Positions 6,550 to 14,118 of a DNA stretch of 17,139 nucleotides are shown in pieces. The notes under the pieces are model-generated. The model saw nothing but the letters and a program-made list of their open reading frames with translations. It made no database searches and was not told where the DNA came from. The DNA comes from CAJXZP01 sp049606935. GTDB lineage: Bacteria; Bacteroidota; Bacteroidia; Flavobacteriales_G; Salibacteraceae. The stretch covers positions 1 through 17,139 of the forward strand of contig JBMYWA010000051.1 in NCBI GenBank assembly GCA_049606935.1, read 5' to 3'. The position numbers were made by a program, and so were the translations under genes. Every line of letters begins with the position of its first letter. The first letter of the stretch is position 1.

Positions 6550-6557
6550 CAAAAGTA
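6550..6557 (-). promoter_or_regulatory. -7 promoter box of the enoyl-CoA hydratase gene
   Basis: TACTTTTG on the minus strand is an exact match to the Bacteroidetes -7 consensus TAnnTTTG, 18 nt upstream of the ATG. I see no clear TTG at the matching -33 distance. Confidence 0.4.
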
Positions 6558-6645
6558 GCCAATTTCATTCTCACTATAATATTTTTTATAAGCTCTTCAC
6601 CTTATTGCAATAGAATACTTCTATTTTTACGGTAATCTAAAACAA

Positions 6646-8856
6646 ATGAAAAAAGTACTCCTCCTTATTCTGGCAATTCTTGTCATTATTGTATCTGTAA
6701 TTTTAATAGGTGGCCCCAATATGGCTAAAAATTATCTACAGGAAAATAGTCAGGAATTATTAGGTAGAAAATTACAAATATCAGAGTTAGATTTTAATGC
6801 CTTTAATGGTCATTTGTTGTTAACCGATTTAAAAGTTTATGAAGAATTAGACTCCACCGTTTTTGTAAAATTTGACACCCTGTATACTGACTTAACTTTA
6901 TACAAACTTTTTAGCGGGACCTTTTTAACGGAAGCCTTTCATATTAAAGGATTGAAAATCAATGTAAAATCAGAAAATAACCAATTTAACTTTGATGATT
7001 TAATTCCTGAGGTAGATTCAACCTCTGCAGATACAACCATTGAAAATGAGGATTCGTTTATCCATACTTTTACAATAAATGATATTCAAATTCTTTACAG
7101 TGAGGTTATTTATGATAACCTGGAAATGGGTGCTTACCACAATTTAAAAGACATAAACATCAGGGTGCCAGGAATTACAATTGGCGATACTAAAACAAAA
7201 GCAGGCCTTGATTTTTCGATTGCTAAAGGTGGGAAATTTCACTTAGAGGTAGATTTTAATAATGAAAACAACAATTACGATGTAACTATGGGTGTAGAAA
7301 ATTTAGATTTAAGTCCTTACTTAATCTATGCCCAGTCAAGTATGAATATTTCAAATTTAGAAGGCTTATTTAATGGTAAAATTAATATTGTGGGTAATTT
7401 AGATACTCCCTCAACTCCGGTTATTAAAGGTAGCATGAACTTAAATAATTTTGCTATTTCTGATAATAAAGAGGTGGAAGTTTTTCGTTTAGGTTCCTTA
7501 TTTATGGATGCGAAAGAATTGAATTTAAATACTAATAGATATCATTTTGGGGCATTAACATTAACTCATCCAACAATAAATGCTGTTCAATATGCTGAAT
7601 TAGATAACCTCCGAACTTTAATGAAAGAGGAGTCGGATACCTCAAATATTGCAGATGTAACTGTAGAAACAAATGTAGAATCTGCTCCTTTAACATATTT
7701 ACTAGAAGAGTTTAGACTTAACGCAGGAGAATTAAATTATACAGATAATACCATTGCTAACGGACCTTTTTCCTATACTATACACGCCATTGATTTTTCG
7801 GCCGACTCTTTAACGGAAGGTAGAAATGTTACATTTAACATGGATGCCATAATGAATGGAGAAGGAACTTTTAAAGGGTTTGTGGTTACCGATCCAGGAG
7901 ACCCAAGTAAAGGAGGAACCTTTGATTTAGAGTTTAAGAAAATTCCAATAAATGATTTTAGTGTGTTTTCTATAAATTCAACTGCGTACCCAATTAATAG
8001 TGGCCGTTTGTCATTTCAAACTAAAAATAAGATTGTTCATAACCATATTAACAGTCATCTTATTATGAAGCTGTATAAAACAGAACTAGACAATAAACTT
8101 AAAACCGTAAAACCGGAGTATAATGTTCCCATGAAACTGGGTATTATGGTGATGCAAGACCCCAAAGGGTTAATACATATTGATGTGCCTGCAGAAGGAG
8201 ATATTGATGATCCAGAATTTAGATATAGCAAGTTAATTTGGAAAGCGGTTATGAATGTTTTAGTTAAAGCAGCTACATCACCCTATAATTTATTAGCCGA
8301 TGCCATAGGAGCAAGTGAAGATGATATTAAATTTATTCGTTTCGAGTTACTGCAATATGAATTAGGTCCTGAGCAAACAGCTCAACTAGATTTAATTACT
8401 GATATATTGTTGCAAAAACCAGGAATTTCTGTAAAGTCAAATCAAGTATTAGATTACAAAAAAGAACAAAAACTGATTAAAGTATATTTAGCAAAAAAAG
8501 GAATGTTTTTAGAAGAAGAATATGGAAACGACACCTTAGATATTCAATTAGATGAGGTAGATATTGCGAAAGTGTTACACATGGAAGAATCGCCTAAGCT
8601 TATCAAATTCTTAGAGGGTAAAACACAATCGGAAAAAGGTAAACTATCTTTTACGGAGTTAGTGGAATTATATGTAACCGAAGAAAACATCCTAAAAACT
8701 CACCAAAAACTAATTCAAGCCAGAACCCTAAACATGAAAAAATATATTGCAGAGAAAGGCCTTTCGGATAGATTAACCTTTAGTGATGGAAGTACAGATG
8801 ATACTAACAGAAATAAACCAAGGTTTGAAATGCATTATGAGGTTAAAGAAAACTAA
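6646..8856 (+). CDS. DUF748 / AsmA-like envelope protein
   Basis: The 736-residue protein has an N-terminal membrane anchor (about 1-22, MKKVLLLILAILVIIVSVIL) and a long, beta-rich, mostly polar body expected to lie in the periplasm. Opening features (LGRKLQISELDFNAFNGHLLLTDLKVYE) and the segment near 505-545 (HIDVPAEGDIDDPEFRYSKL then IWKAVMNVLVKAATSPYNLL) are characteristic of DUF748 proteins, related to the AsmA/YhdP group of bridge-like envelope lipid-transport or outer-membrane homeostasis proteins. The last ~120 residues are charged and likely helical. It is a single gene; its stop overlaps the convergent kinase stop by 4 nt, so it has no intergenic terminator of its own. Family membership is fairly secure, while the molecular role is inferred only from distant relatives. 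Confidence 0.82.
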   Translation: MKKVLLLILAILVIIVSVILIGGPNMAKNYLQENSQELLGRKLQISELDFNAFNGHLLLTDLKVYEELDSTVFVKFDTLYTDLTLYKLFSGTFLTEAFHIKGLKINVKSENNQFNFDDLIPEVDSTSADTTIENEDSFIHTFTINDIQILYSEVIYDNLEMGAYHNLKDINIRVPGITIGDTKTKAGLDFSIAKGGKFHLEVDFNNENNNYDVTMGVENLDLSPYLIYAQSSMNISNLEGLFNGKINIVGNLDTPSTPVIKGSMNLNNFAISDNKEVEVFRLGSLFMDAKELNLNTNRYHFGALTLTHPTINAVQYAELDNLRTLMKEESDTSNIADVTVETNVESAPLTYLLEEFRLNAGELNYTDNTIANGPFSYTIHAIDFSADSLTEGRNVTFNMDAIMNGEGTFKGFVVTDPGDPSKGGTFDLEFKKIPINDFSVFSINSTAYPINSGRLSFQTKNKIVHNHINSHLIMKLYKTELDNKLKTVKPEYNVPMKLGIMVMQDPKGLIHIDVPAEGDIDDPEFRYSKLIWKAVMNVLVKAATSPYNLLADAIGASEDDIKFIRFELLQYELGPEQTAQLDLITDILLQKPGISVKSNQVLDYKKEQKLIKVYLAKKGMFLEEEYGNDTLDIQLDEVDIAKVLHMEESPKLIKFLEGKTQSEKGKLSFTELVELYVTEENILKTHQKLIQARTLNMKKYIAEKGLSDRLTFSDGSTDDTNRNKPRFEMHYEVKEN

Positions 8857-10301
8857 CTCCAAGTAATTTTAAATACAGTGCCTTCTCCAAGTTTAGATTC
8901 AAAATTTATTTCGGCACCAAATTCATTCAATATATTTTTTACCATTGCTAATCCTAATCCAGTACCTGAAGATTTGGTGGTGAAATAAGGTTCAAAAATC
9001 TTTTCTTTCTCCTCTTCCGATATTCCTTTACCATTATCTGCAATCTTGATTTTTGTAAGGCCATTTGCTACTATCAAAGTTACTTCCACTTTACCTTCTT
9101 TTTCTGCGGGGATAGCTTGAATAGCATTCATTAATAAATTGGTTAAACATCTAATTAACTGCTTTCGATCTGCACTAATTATTTGTTTACCATCTGATTT
9201 ATCAGTAAAAAACACCTTCACATTCGGGGTATTTGCATAAAGTTCAACTCCAGATTTAATAGTATCAGAAATATTAAGTGATTCCATTTCGGGCCTAGGC
9301 ATTTTGGCAAAGTTGGAAAACTCATTCGAAATTCTAGCTAAGGTGTCAATTTGCTCCAGCATCACTTTAGTAAAGCTATTTAATCTTTCTTGAACCTCAT
9401 CAGGCCTATCCATAATGCTTCGTTGCAAATGTTGAATATTCAAACGCATAGGTGTTAATGGATTTTTTATTTCATGCGCTACCTGTTTTGCCATTTCTTT
9501 CCAAGCCGACTCACGCTCACTTTTAGCCAACATATCGGCACTTACTTGCAGTTCGTCAACCATTCGATTATAATCTTTAACCAACTCCCCTATTTCATCA
9601 TCACTCTCCCATTCCAAATGAGGGTTTTCACCCGTAAGTTGGGTATGTTTCATTCGCATAGAAACTACTTGAAGCGATTTAGTAATGTAATTAGATAAGA
9701 AATAAGCCACTAAACTTGCCCCAACAAATAGTAGTAAAAACACCTGAAACAGTGTATTCATAAAAGCCCACAAATCATCACTGGTTCTTCTACTATCTTT
9801 TAAGTATGGAATATTCACCACCGCAATAGGTTTACCATCTTGATTTTGTAATAAAAAATAGGTAGATAAATAGGTGTGATTTTCAACAACCTCTTCTAAA
9901 ATAATTGGCTCATTGGTAGTAACCACCGAATCTACAATGGCAGATGAAATACTCTCTTTTGCTAAAAAATCTTTGGTATCATCAGTAATAGTTGTAGATA
10001 TTAATCCACCAAATTCATTATAAATATTGAAATCTAAACTGTGAATGTTTGCCAATTCCGCAAGTTTTTTATCTAAATCAGCATTTGTTTGATACACATT
10101 ATTGTTAACCACAAAATATTTCAAAGCCAACATTACCGACTGTTCTTTTCTTTGTAGCCTAGATAGATGGTAAACGTCATTTTGATTTTTAAAAAAGTAA
10201 CTGGTGAACAAACCTGTAATCAATAAAGAAATTACAATCAATGCAATCATTGATAGGTAAATTCTTGCTCCTAGCGATTTGTTCTTTAATGAAAATGACA
10301 T
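8853..10301 (-). CDS. NtrY-like sensor histidine kinase (orphan)
   Basis: This inner-membrane sensor autophosphorylates on His and passes the phosphate to a response regulator not encoded here. In the longest reading (491 residues, GTG at 10328), TM1 is near 22-46, an extracytoplasmic sensory region near 47-187, TM2 near 188-211 and a HAMP linker near 212-265. The dimerisation/phosphoacceptor box is AHEIKNPLTPMRL with His285. The ATPase has N-box NLLMNAIQAI (397-406), G1 DNGKG (431-435), FEPYFTTK and G2 GTGLGL (455-460). HEIKNPLTP is typical of NtrY-type kinases. I prefer the ATG at 10301 (protein starting MSFSLKNKSLG, 482 residues) over the GTG, because it gives a normal short cytoplasmic lead. 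The signal is unknown. It is divergent from pheS with about 160 nt between. Confidence 0.9.
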   Translation of the reverse strand: MSFSLKNKSLGARIYLSMIALIVISLLITGLFTSYFFKNQNDVYHLSRLQRKEQSVMLALKYFVVNNNVYQTNADLDKKLAELANIHSLDFNIYNEFGGLISTTITDDTKDFLAKESISSAIVDSVVTTNEPIILEEVVENHTYLSTYFLLQNQDGKPIAVVNIPYLKDSRRTSDDLWAFMNTLFQVFLLLFVGASLVAYFLSNYITKSLQVVSMRMKHTQLTGENPHLEWESDDEIGELVKDYNRMVDELQVSADMLAKSERESAWKEMAKQVAHEIKNPLTPMRLNIQHLQRSIMDRPDEVQERLNSFTKVMLEQIDTLARISNEFSNFAKMPRPEMESLNISDTIKSGVELYANTPNVKVFFTDKSDGKQIISADRKQLIRCLTNLLMNAIQAIPAEKEGKVEVTLIVANGLTKIKIADNGKGISEEEKEKIFEPYFTTKSSGTGLGLAMVKNILNEFGAEINFESKLGEGTVFKITWS

Positions 10302-10302
10302 C

Positions 10303-10333
10303 CAAACGAAATTAATTTTTTTTAGCACCCCAA
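10303..10333 (-). promoter_or_regulatory. Possible promoter of the sensor kinase gene
   Basis: Minus-strand TTG (10331-10333), 20 nt, TTCGTTTG (10303-10310) resembles TTG-N-TAnnTTTG with one mismatch. It lies one base before the ATG at 10301, which is very close. Either the transcript begins within the start codon, or the match is spurious and the GTG at 10328 is used from a farther promoter. Confidence 0.2.
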
Positions 10334-10427
10334 TACAATTCTTGAGCCGTTTTAGCCCATCATTAAATTATTAAGTTCAAATTGCTTTTGCAATACACAC
10401 TAATAGGTCTACATCATTGATTTTTCA

Positions 10428-10435
10428 TACTTTCG
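10428..10435 (+). promoter_or_regulatory. Possible -7 box of pheS
   Basis: TACTTTCG matches the Bacteroidetes TAnnTTTG box with one mismatch, 27 nt before the ATG. No good TTG lies at the expected distance upstream. Confidence 0.3.
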
Positions 10436-10462
10436 CGGCTCATAAAGCATAGGAAATCTGAC

Positions 10463-11488
10463 ATGAGAAATAAAATTTCAGAACATCTTAACGACATCAA
10501 AAACTTTAACGCATCAACTGCGCAAGAAATTGAGGCATTTAGAATTAAATACTTGGGCTCAAAGGGTATTTTAAAAGCTCTTTTTGCCGATTTTAAATCT
10601 GTTGCAAACGAAGAAAAGCGTGAAATGGGTCAGTTAATCAATGAACTTAGAGCGGTAGCTACTAGTAAAATTGATGAACTAAAGGCTTCTCAAGATTCAG
10701 ATGGAATTGGAGAGAGATTTAGAAATATTGATTTATCTCGTCCGGGATTTCCGTTTGAAACAGGTTCACGTCATCCGGTTAGCTTGGTGATGAATGAAAT
10801 CATTCAAATTTTTAATAAAATGGCTTTTTCTGTTGCAGAAGGACCCGAAGTAGAAGATGATTGGCACAATTTCACTTCTTTGAATTTCCCAGAAGAACAT
10901 CCTGCTCGTGATATGCAAGATACCTTCTTTGTAGATTTACCAGGAAGCATTGCTTTAAGAACTCATACTAGTTCTGTTCAAGCACGTGTAATGGAAAATC
11001 AAAAACCACCAATTCGTGTAATTGCTCCAGGTCGTGTATATAGAAACGAAGCCATTTCTGCACGTGCTCATTGTATTTTTCATCAAGTAGAAGGATTGGT
11101 AATTGATGAAAACGTAAGTTTTGCAGATTTAAAATTGACCTTATTAAACTTTGCTAAAGAGTTTTTTGGAGAAGAAGCTCGAATTCGTTTACGTCCTTCC
11201 TACTTTCCATTTACAGAACCTAGTGCCGAAGTAGATGTGTATTGGGGATTAAAAACTGAAGCAGATTACCGTATTACAAAAGGTACAGGTTGGTTAGAAA
11301 TTTTAGGATGCGGAATGGTTGATCCTAACGTATTGAAAAATTTTGATATTGATCCGGATAAGTATTCAGGTTTTGCATTTGGTATGGGAATAGAACGTAT
11401 TGCAATGCTAAAATATCAAGTAGACGATTTGCGTTTATTCTACGAAAATGATGCGCGTTTCTTAAAGCAATTTAAGGAAACGTATTAA
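10463..11488 (+). CDS. pheS: Phenylalanyl-tRNA synthetase alpha subunit
   Basis: This is the catalytic alpha chain of the alpha2-beta2 enzyme that charges tRNA-Phe with phenylalanine in the cytoplasm. The 341 residues match the usual length. An N-terminal coiled-coil tRNA-binding arm (about 1-80, including EAFRIKYLGSKG) is followed by the class II core: RTHTSSVQARVME (166-178), motif 2 with IAPGRVYRNE (187-196), HQVEGLVID (207-215), FTEPSAEVDVYW (250-261) and motif 3 GFAFGMGIERIAML (303-316). All expected elements are intact. The beta subunit gene is not adjacent: the gene is alone and ends in a strong terminator. The start is ATG at 10463. A TACTTTCG box (10428-10435) close to TAnnTTTG lies 27 nt upstream. 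Confidence 0.97.
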   Translation: MRNKISEHLNDIKNFNASTAQEIEAFRIKYLGSKGILKALFADFKSVANEEKREMGQLINELRAVATSKIDELKASQDSDGIGERFRNIDLSRPGFPFETGSRHPVSLVMNEIIQIFNKMAFSVAEGPEVEDDWHNFTSLNFPEEHPARDMQDTFFVDLPGSIALRTHTSSVQARVMENQKPPIRVIAPGRVYRNEAISARAHCIFHQVEGLVIDENVSFADLKLTLLNFAKEFFGEEARIRLRPSYFPFTEPSAEVDVYWGLKTEADYRITKGTGWLEILGCGMVDPNVLKNFDIDPDKYSGFAFGMGIERIAMLKYQVDDLRLFYENDARFLKQFKETY

Positions 11489-11508
11489 GTAAAGTACTCA
11501 ATTAAGTG

Positions 11509-11544
11509 AGCCGTTAATTTTTATGAATTAACGGCTTTTTTTTT
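11509..11544 (+). terminator. Rho-independent terminator of pheS
   Basis: AGCCGTTAATT (11509-11519) and AATTAACGGCT (11526-11536) form a perfect 11-bp stem with a 6-nt loop, followed by a run of T to 11544, 20 nt after the pheS stop. Confidence 0.93.
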
Positions 11545-11564
11545 GATTCTATTAAATTATCCAT

Positions 11565-11596
11565 AAAAAAAGCCGAATCTATTTCTAAATTCGGCT
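11565..11596 (-). terminator. Rho-independent terminator of the tRNA-Asn gene
   Basis: AGCCGAAT (11571-11578) and ATTCGGCT (11589-11596) form an 8-bp stem with a 10-nt loop. On the minus strand it is followed by a T run (plus-strand A at 11565-11570). It begins 4 nt past the 3' end of the tRNA. Confidence 0.88.
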
Positions 11597-11600
11597 TTTG

Positions 11601-11674
11601 CTCCCCCACCTGGACTCGAACCAGGGACACCCTGATTAACAGTCAGGTGCTCTAACCAACTGAGCTATGGGGGA
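11601..11674 (-). tRNA. tRNA-Asn (anticodon GTT)
   Basis: On the minus strand a full cloverleaf is visible. The acceptor arms TCCCCCA and TGGGGGA pair over 7 bp with discriminator G. The D-arm is AGCTCAGTTGGTTAGAGC. The anticodon stem CCTGA/TCAGG encloses loop CTGTTAA with anticodon GTT (plus-strand 11638-11640). The T-arm is CCTGG-TTCGAGT-CCAGG. The 3' CCA is not encoded. The gene is 74 nt and stands alone with its own terminator. Confidence 0.97.
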
Positions 11675-11744
11675 AGATCCCATTGATTTGCTACGTTGGT
11701 TTCAAATCGGGTGCAATATTAGGTACTTTTTAAGATGTATACAA

Positions 11745-11752
11745 TACATTTG
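11745..11752 (+). promoter_or_regulatory. -7 promoter box of the PfkB-family kinase gene
   Basis: TACATTTG is an exact match to TAnnTTTG, 26 nt before the ATG at 11779. No clear TTG is found 17-23 nt upstream, so the match rests on the -7 box alone. Confidence 0.4.
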
Positions 11753-11778
11753 TAAAAAAATATTTAAAGAAATTTTCT

Positions 11779-12699
11779 ATGAGTTTATTAGTTGTTGGTT
11801 CTGTGGCATTTGACCAAATTGAAACCCCATTCGGTAAGAGTGATAAAATTGTTGGGGGTGCAGGAACCTATATTTCCTTAACCTCTTCATACTTTACAAA
11901 TGATTTAGGAATTGTATCGGTAGTAGGTGATGATTTTCCTAAATCTTACATTGATTTGTTTCATTCTAAACATGTTAATACCGATGGATTAGAAATTAAA
12001 AAAGGTGAAAAATCGTTTTTCTGGGCAGGTAAATATCATAATGACATGAATTCTAGAGATACATTAGCTACAGAGCTAAATGTGTTAGCAGATTTTAAAC
12101 CAGTGGTTCCGGCTAAATACAAAAACGCTGATATTGTAATGCTAGGAAACCTTTCTCCTGATGTGCAATTAAGCGTGATTGAACAAATGGAAAACCGCCC
12201 TAAACTAGTGGTATTGGATACTATGAATTTTTGGATGGATATTGCTTTAGATGATTTAAATAAAGTAATTGCAAAAATTGATGTCTTAACTATAAATGAT
12301 GAAGAAGCCCGTCAATTATCTGGTGAATATTCTTTAGTTAAAGCAGCAAAGAAAATTATTAGTATGGGACCAAAAGTATTAATCATTAAAAAAGGGGAGC
12401 ATGGAGCTTTACTATTTAATGAAAATGAAGTGTTTTTTGCCCCTGCTTTACCTTTAGAAGAAGTATTTGATCCAACAGGTGCGGGAGATACCTTTGCTGG
12501 TGGTTTTGTAGGTTACTTAGCAAAATCTGGAGATACTTCTTTTGAAAACATGAAAAGAGCCATTATTTATGGTTCGGCCATGGCTTCGTTTTGTGTAGAA
12601 AAATTCGGATCAGTAAGAATTGAAAATTTATCGGAAGCTGAAATAAACAACAGAGTTCAAGAATTTGTTGATTTGGTTCAGTTTGATGTGAGTTTATAA
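11779..12699 (+). CDS. PfkB-family carbohydrate kinase
   Basis: This 306-residue ribokinase-fold enzyme would transfer phosphate from ATP to a sugar or nucleoside in the cytoplasm. The N-terminal GSVAFDQIETPFG and the double-glycine region VGGAGTYISLTSSYF (25-39) bind the sugar in this family. The C-terminal signature DPTGAGDTFAGGFVGYL (231-247) carries the anion-hole GAGD with catalytic base Asp237. INDEEARQLSG (172-182) is the conserved stretch preceding the ATP site. The substrate cannot be read from sequence: ribokinase, fructokinase and adenosine-kinase-like activities are all possible. It is a single gene between tRNA-Asn and a bidirectional terminator. A sugar-phosphate isomerase gene (rpiB) lies convergently downstream, which hints at pentose metabolism only weakly. 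Confidence 0.9.
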   Translation: MSLLVVGSVAFDQIETPFGKSDKIVGGAGTYISLTSSYFTNDLGIVSVVGDDFPKSYIDLFHSKHVNTDGLEIKKGEKSFFWAGKYHNDMNSRDTLATELNVLADFKPVVPAKYKNADIVMLGNLSPDVQLSVIEQMENRPKLVVLDTMNFWMDIALDDLNKVIAKIDVLTINDEEARQLSGEYSLVKAAKKIISMGPKVLIIKKGEHGALLFNENEVFFAPALPLEEVFDPTGAGDTFAGGFVGYLAKSGDTSFENMKRAIIYGSAMASFCVEKFGSVRIENLSEAEINNRVQEFVDLVQFDVSL

Positions 12700-12703
12700 A
12701 ACT

Positions 12704-12734
12704 AAAAAGGGGATAAATAATTATCCCCTTTTTT
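12704..12734. terminator. Bidirectional rho-independent terminator between convergent genes
   Basis: GGGGATAA (12709-12716) and TTATCCCC (12721-12728) form a perfect 8-bp stem with a 4-nt loop. It is flanked by A (12704-12708) and T (12729-12734) runs, so it works on either strand. The convergent gene's TAA stop (12733-12735) overlaps its flank. Confidence 0.93.
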
Positions 12735-13218
12735 AATTTAATCTACTTAATTCTAATTCTTGGATAATCTTAATAATTTGTTCCTTTTCCACTTTACCTG
12801 ATACTTCCAATACCAGAAAATACCTATCCTTCCATTTTAGTTTTAAGTATTGTACTTCTTCTTGTTTTTCTTTCTGTAAAAAACCCTTTTTTCCTTCCAA
12901 TTCAATTATCTCTATAGAATCAGAGTTTTGTACATCATTAATAACTTTCGTTGCTTCAGAATAGGCATTTTTTGAATCTAAATAATCAAATAAGGAAACC
13001 TCAATAATTAGCTTCTTGCTTTTATATAATCCATAAACCAAAGCAACAGTCATTTCTTTAGTTTCTAAAAATTTACTTTGCTTTTCGTTTTCCAATTTAC
13101 AGCCATTTAATGTTTTTGGAAAAACACTTTCTAGTAAGGTTAAATCATAAGCATCTTGACTAATTCCGGTAAAAGAAATTAGCAACAATAAACTAAAAAT
13201 GAAATTAACACGAATCAT
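12733..13218 (-). CDS. Small exported protein of unknown function
   Basis: From the ATG at 13218 the protein has 161 residues with a clear signal peptide (MIRVNFIFSLLLLISFTGIS, cleavage probably before Gln or Asp). The mature part of about 140 residues is alternating, mixed alpha/beta and lysine/glutamate-rich, with a single Cys (LNGCKLE). No family is recognised. The ATG shares its A with the rpiB stop codon (TAATG), strongly suggesting translational coupling. A GTG three codons upstream would also be open, but it lies inside rpiB and adds nothing useful. The mature protein should be periplasmic or surface-exposed, which has no obvious link with the cytoplasmic isomerase encoded before it. 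It ends in the shared terminator. Confidence 0.75.
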   Translation of the reverse strand: MIRVNFIFSLLLLISFTGISQDAYDLTLLESVFPKTLNGCKLENEKQSKFLETKEMTVALVYGLYKSKKLIIEVSLFDYLDSKNAYSEATKVINDVQNSDSIEIIELEGKKGFLQKEKQEEVQYLKLKWKDRYFLVLEVSGKVEKEQIIKIIQELELSRLN

Positions 13219-13664
13219 TATGAGCACGCAATTTTATTCACTCTGTTTTGATGTCTTCCGCCTTCAAATTCACTGCTTAAAAAAGCTTCAATACTTTCTA
13301 AATTAATCTTCTCATCTACATATCTAGATGATAAAGCTAAAACATTTGCATCATTATGTAATCTAGCCATTTTTGCTAATTCTGGATTCCAACATAAAGC
13401 AGACCGTACTCCTTGATGCTTGTTTACCGTAATATTAACTCCATTACCACTTCCACAAATCACAATTCCTAAGTTTACTTCGCCCTCCTCTACTGCATTA
13501 GCAAGGGGATGAACAAAATCAGGGTAATCTACAGAATCGGGTCCATTGGTTCCAAAATCTTTAACACTATAGTTTTTAGATTTTAAAATAGCTTTTACCT
13601 TGTCTTTTAATTCGTAACCTGCATGATCACAAGCAATTGCGATTATCATATTTTCATTTCCCAT
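13218..13664 (-). CDS. rpiB: RpiB/LacAB-family sugar-phosphate isomerase (ribose-5-phosphate isomerase B)
   Basis: The 148-residue cytoplasmic enzyme is predicted to interconvert ribose 5-phosphate and ribulose 5-phosphate in the pentose phosphate pathway. Characteristic elements are CDHAGYELK (12-20), DYPDFVHPLANAV (46-58), the phosphate/active-site loop ICGSGNGVNI with Cys70 (69-78) and RLHNDANVLALSSRYV (101-116) with His103. Length is typical. Many homologues begin at the equivalent of Met6 (MIIAIACDHAGYELK), so the first five residues are uncertain. However, a perfect TAnnTTTG box ends 4 nt before the ATG at 13664, which favours that ATG as the first codon of a leaderless message. Allose-6-phosphate isomerase is an alternative activity in this family. 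It is followed without a gap by an exported-protein gene. Confidence 0.92.
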   Translation of the reverse strand: MGNENMIIAIACDHAGYELKDKVKAILKSKNYSVKDFGTNGPDSVDYPDFVHPLANAVEEGEVNLGIVICGSGNGVNITVNKHQGVRSALCWNPELAKMARLHNDANVLALSSRYVDEKINLESIEAFLSSEFEGGRHQNRVNKIACS

Positions 13665-14118
13665 GCTTCAAAAGTATATCAATAAATTGTACTTTAATTG
13701 GTTATTACAACACTCAATAATGAATATTAATAACTAGTTAATAAACTTCGATTTTAGTGTTAATAAAGATGGTAAAGAAATGAAAAGAATAATTTGTATT
13801 TATGCTTCAAATAATCAATTCTAATTTGAATTCTTAAAACCAAGAAAACTTAGGTATTTATTTATAAAACTTACAAACCGAAAAAATTGATTTATTAAAC
13901 AGCAATTTTCAAAAAGTTATCCGGTGAATAACAAAAACAACATATTGTTAACAACACCAAATAAGATTCATTTTCAAACGTTTTAGTATTAAATTCGTGT
14001 TCATAACTACAGGTTTTAGTCTGATAAGTTTTTGTAAAAATAAAAAGTCCATATTTCTATAAACAATACTAACAGCATAATAGTAATAGTAGTTTGTTTT
14101 AAAATTTTTAAAAAGAAA
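13665..14118. other. 454-bp AT-rich intergenic region between divergent genes
   Basis: There is no convincing coding sequence here. It holds the rpiB promoter box, the palindrome TAACTAGTTA (13731-13740) within direct repeats TTAATAA (13727-13733 and 13738-13744), an inverted repeat GTTAT...ATAAC (13916-13932) and the palindrome TTGTTAACAA (13945-13954). Near the MORN-repeat gene the only -7-like string is TAGTTTG (14092-14098), one base short of consensus, with an A-rich leader before the ATG. It is probably the promoter and regulatory region of both genes. Confidence 0.5.
13669..13676 (-). promoter_or_regulatory. -7 promoter box of rpiB, 4 nt from the start codon
   Basis: Minus-strand TACTTTTG is an exact TAnnTTTG match. 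With 4 nt (AAGC) between it and the ATG, the transcript should begin at or next to the start codon. No clear TTG at -33. Confidence 0.4.

Noticed and set aside
13916..13954. Possible replication-origin-like cluster (TTATCC and TTGTTAACAA)
   Set aside because: No array of DnaA boxes, no dnaA or other origin-linked gene nearby, and the matches are single and imperfect.
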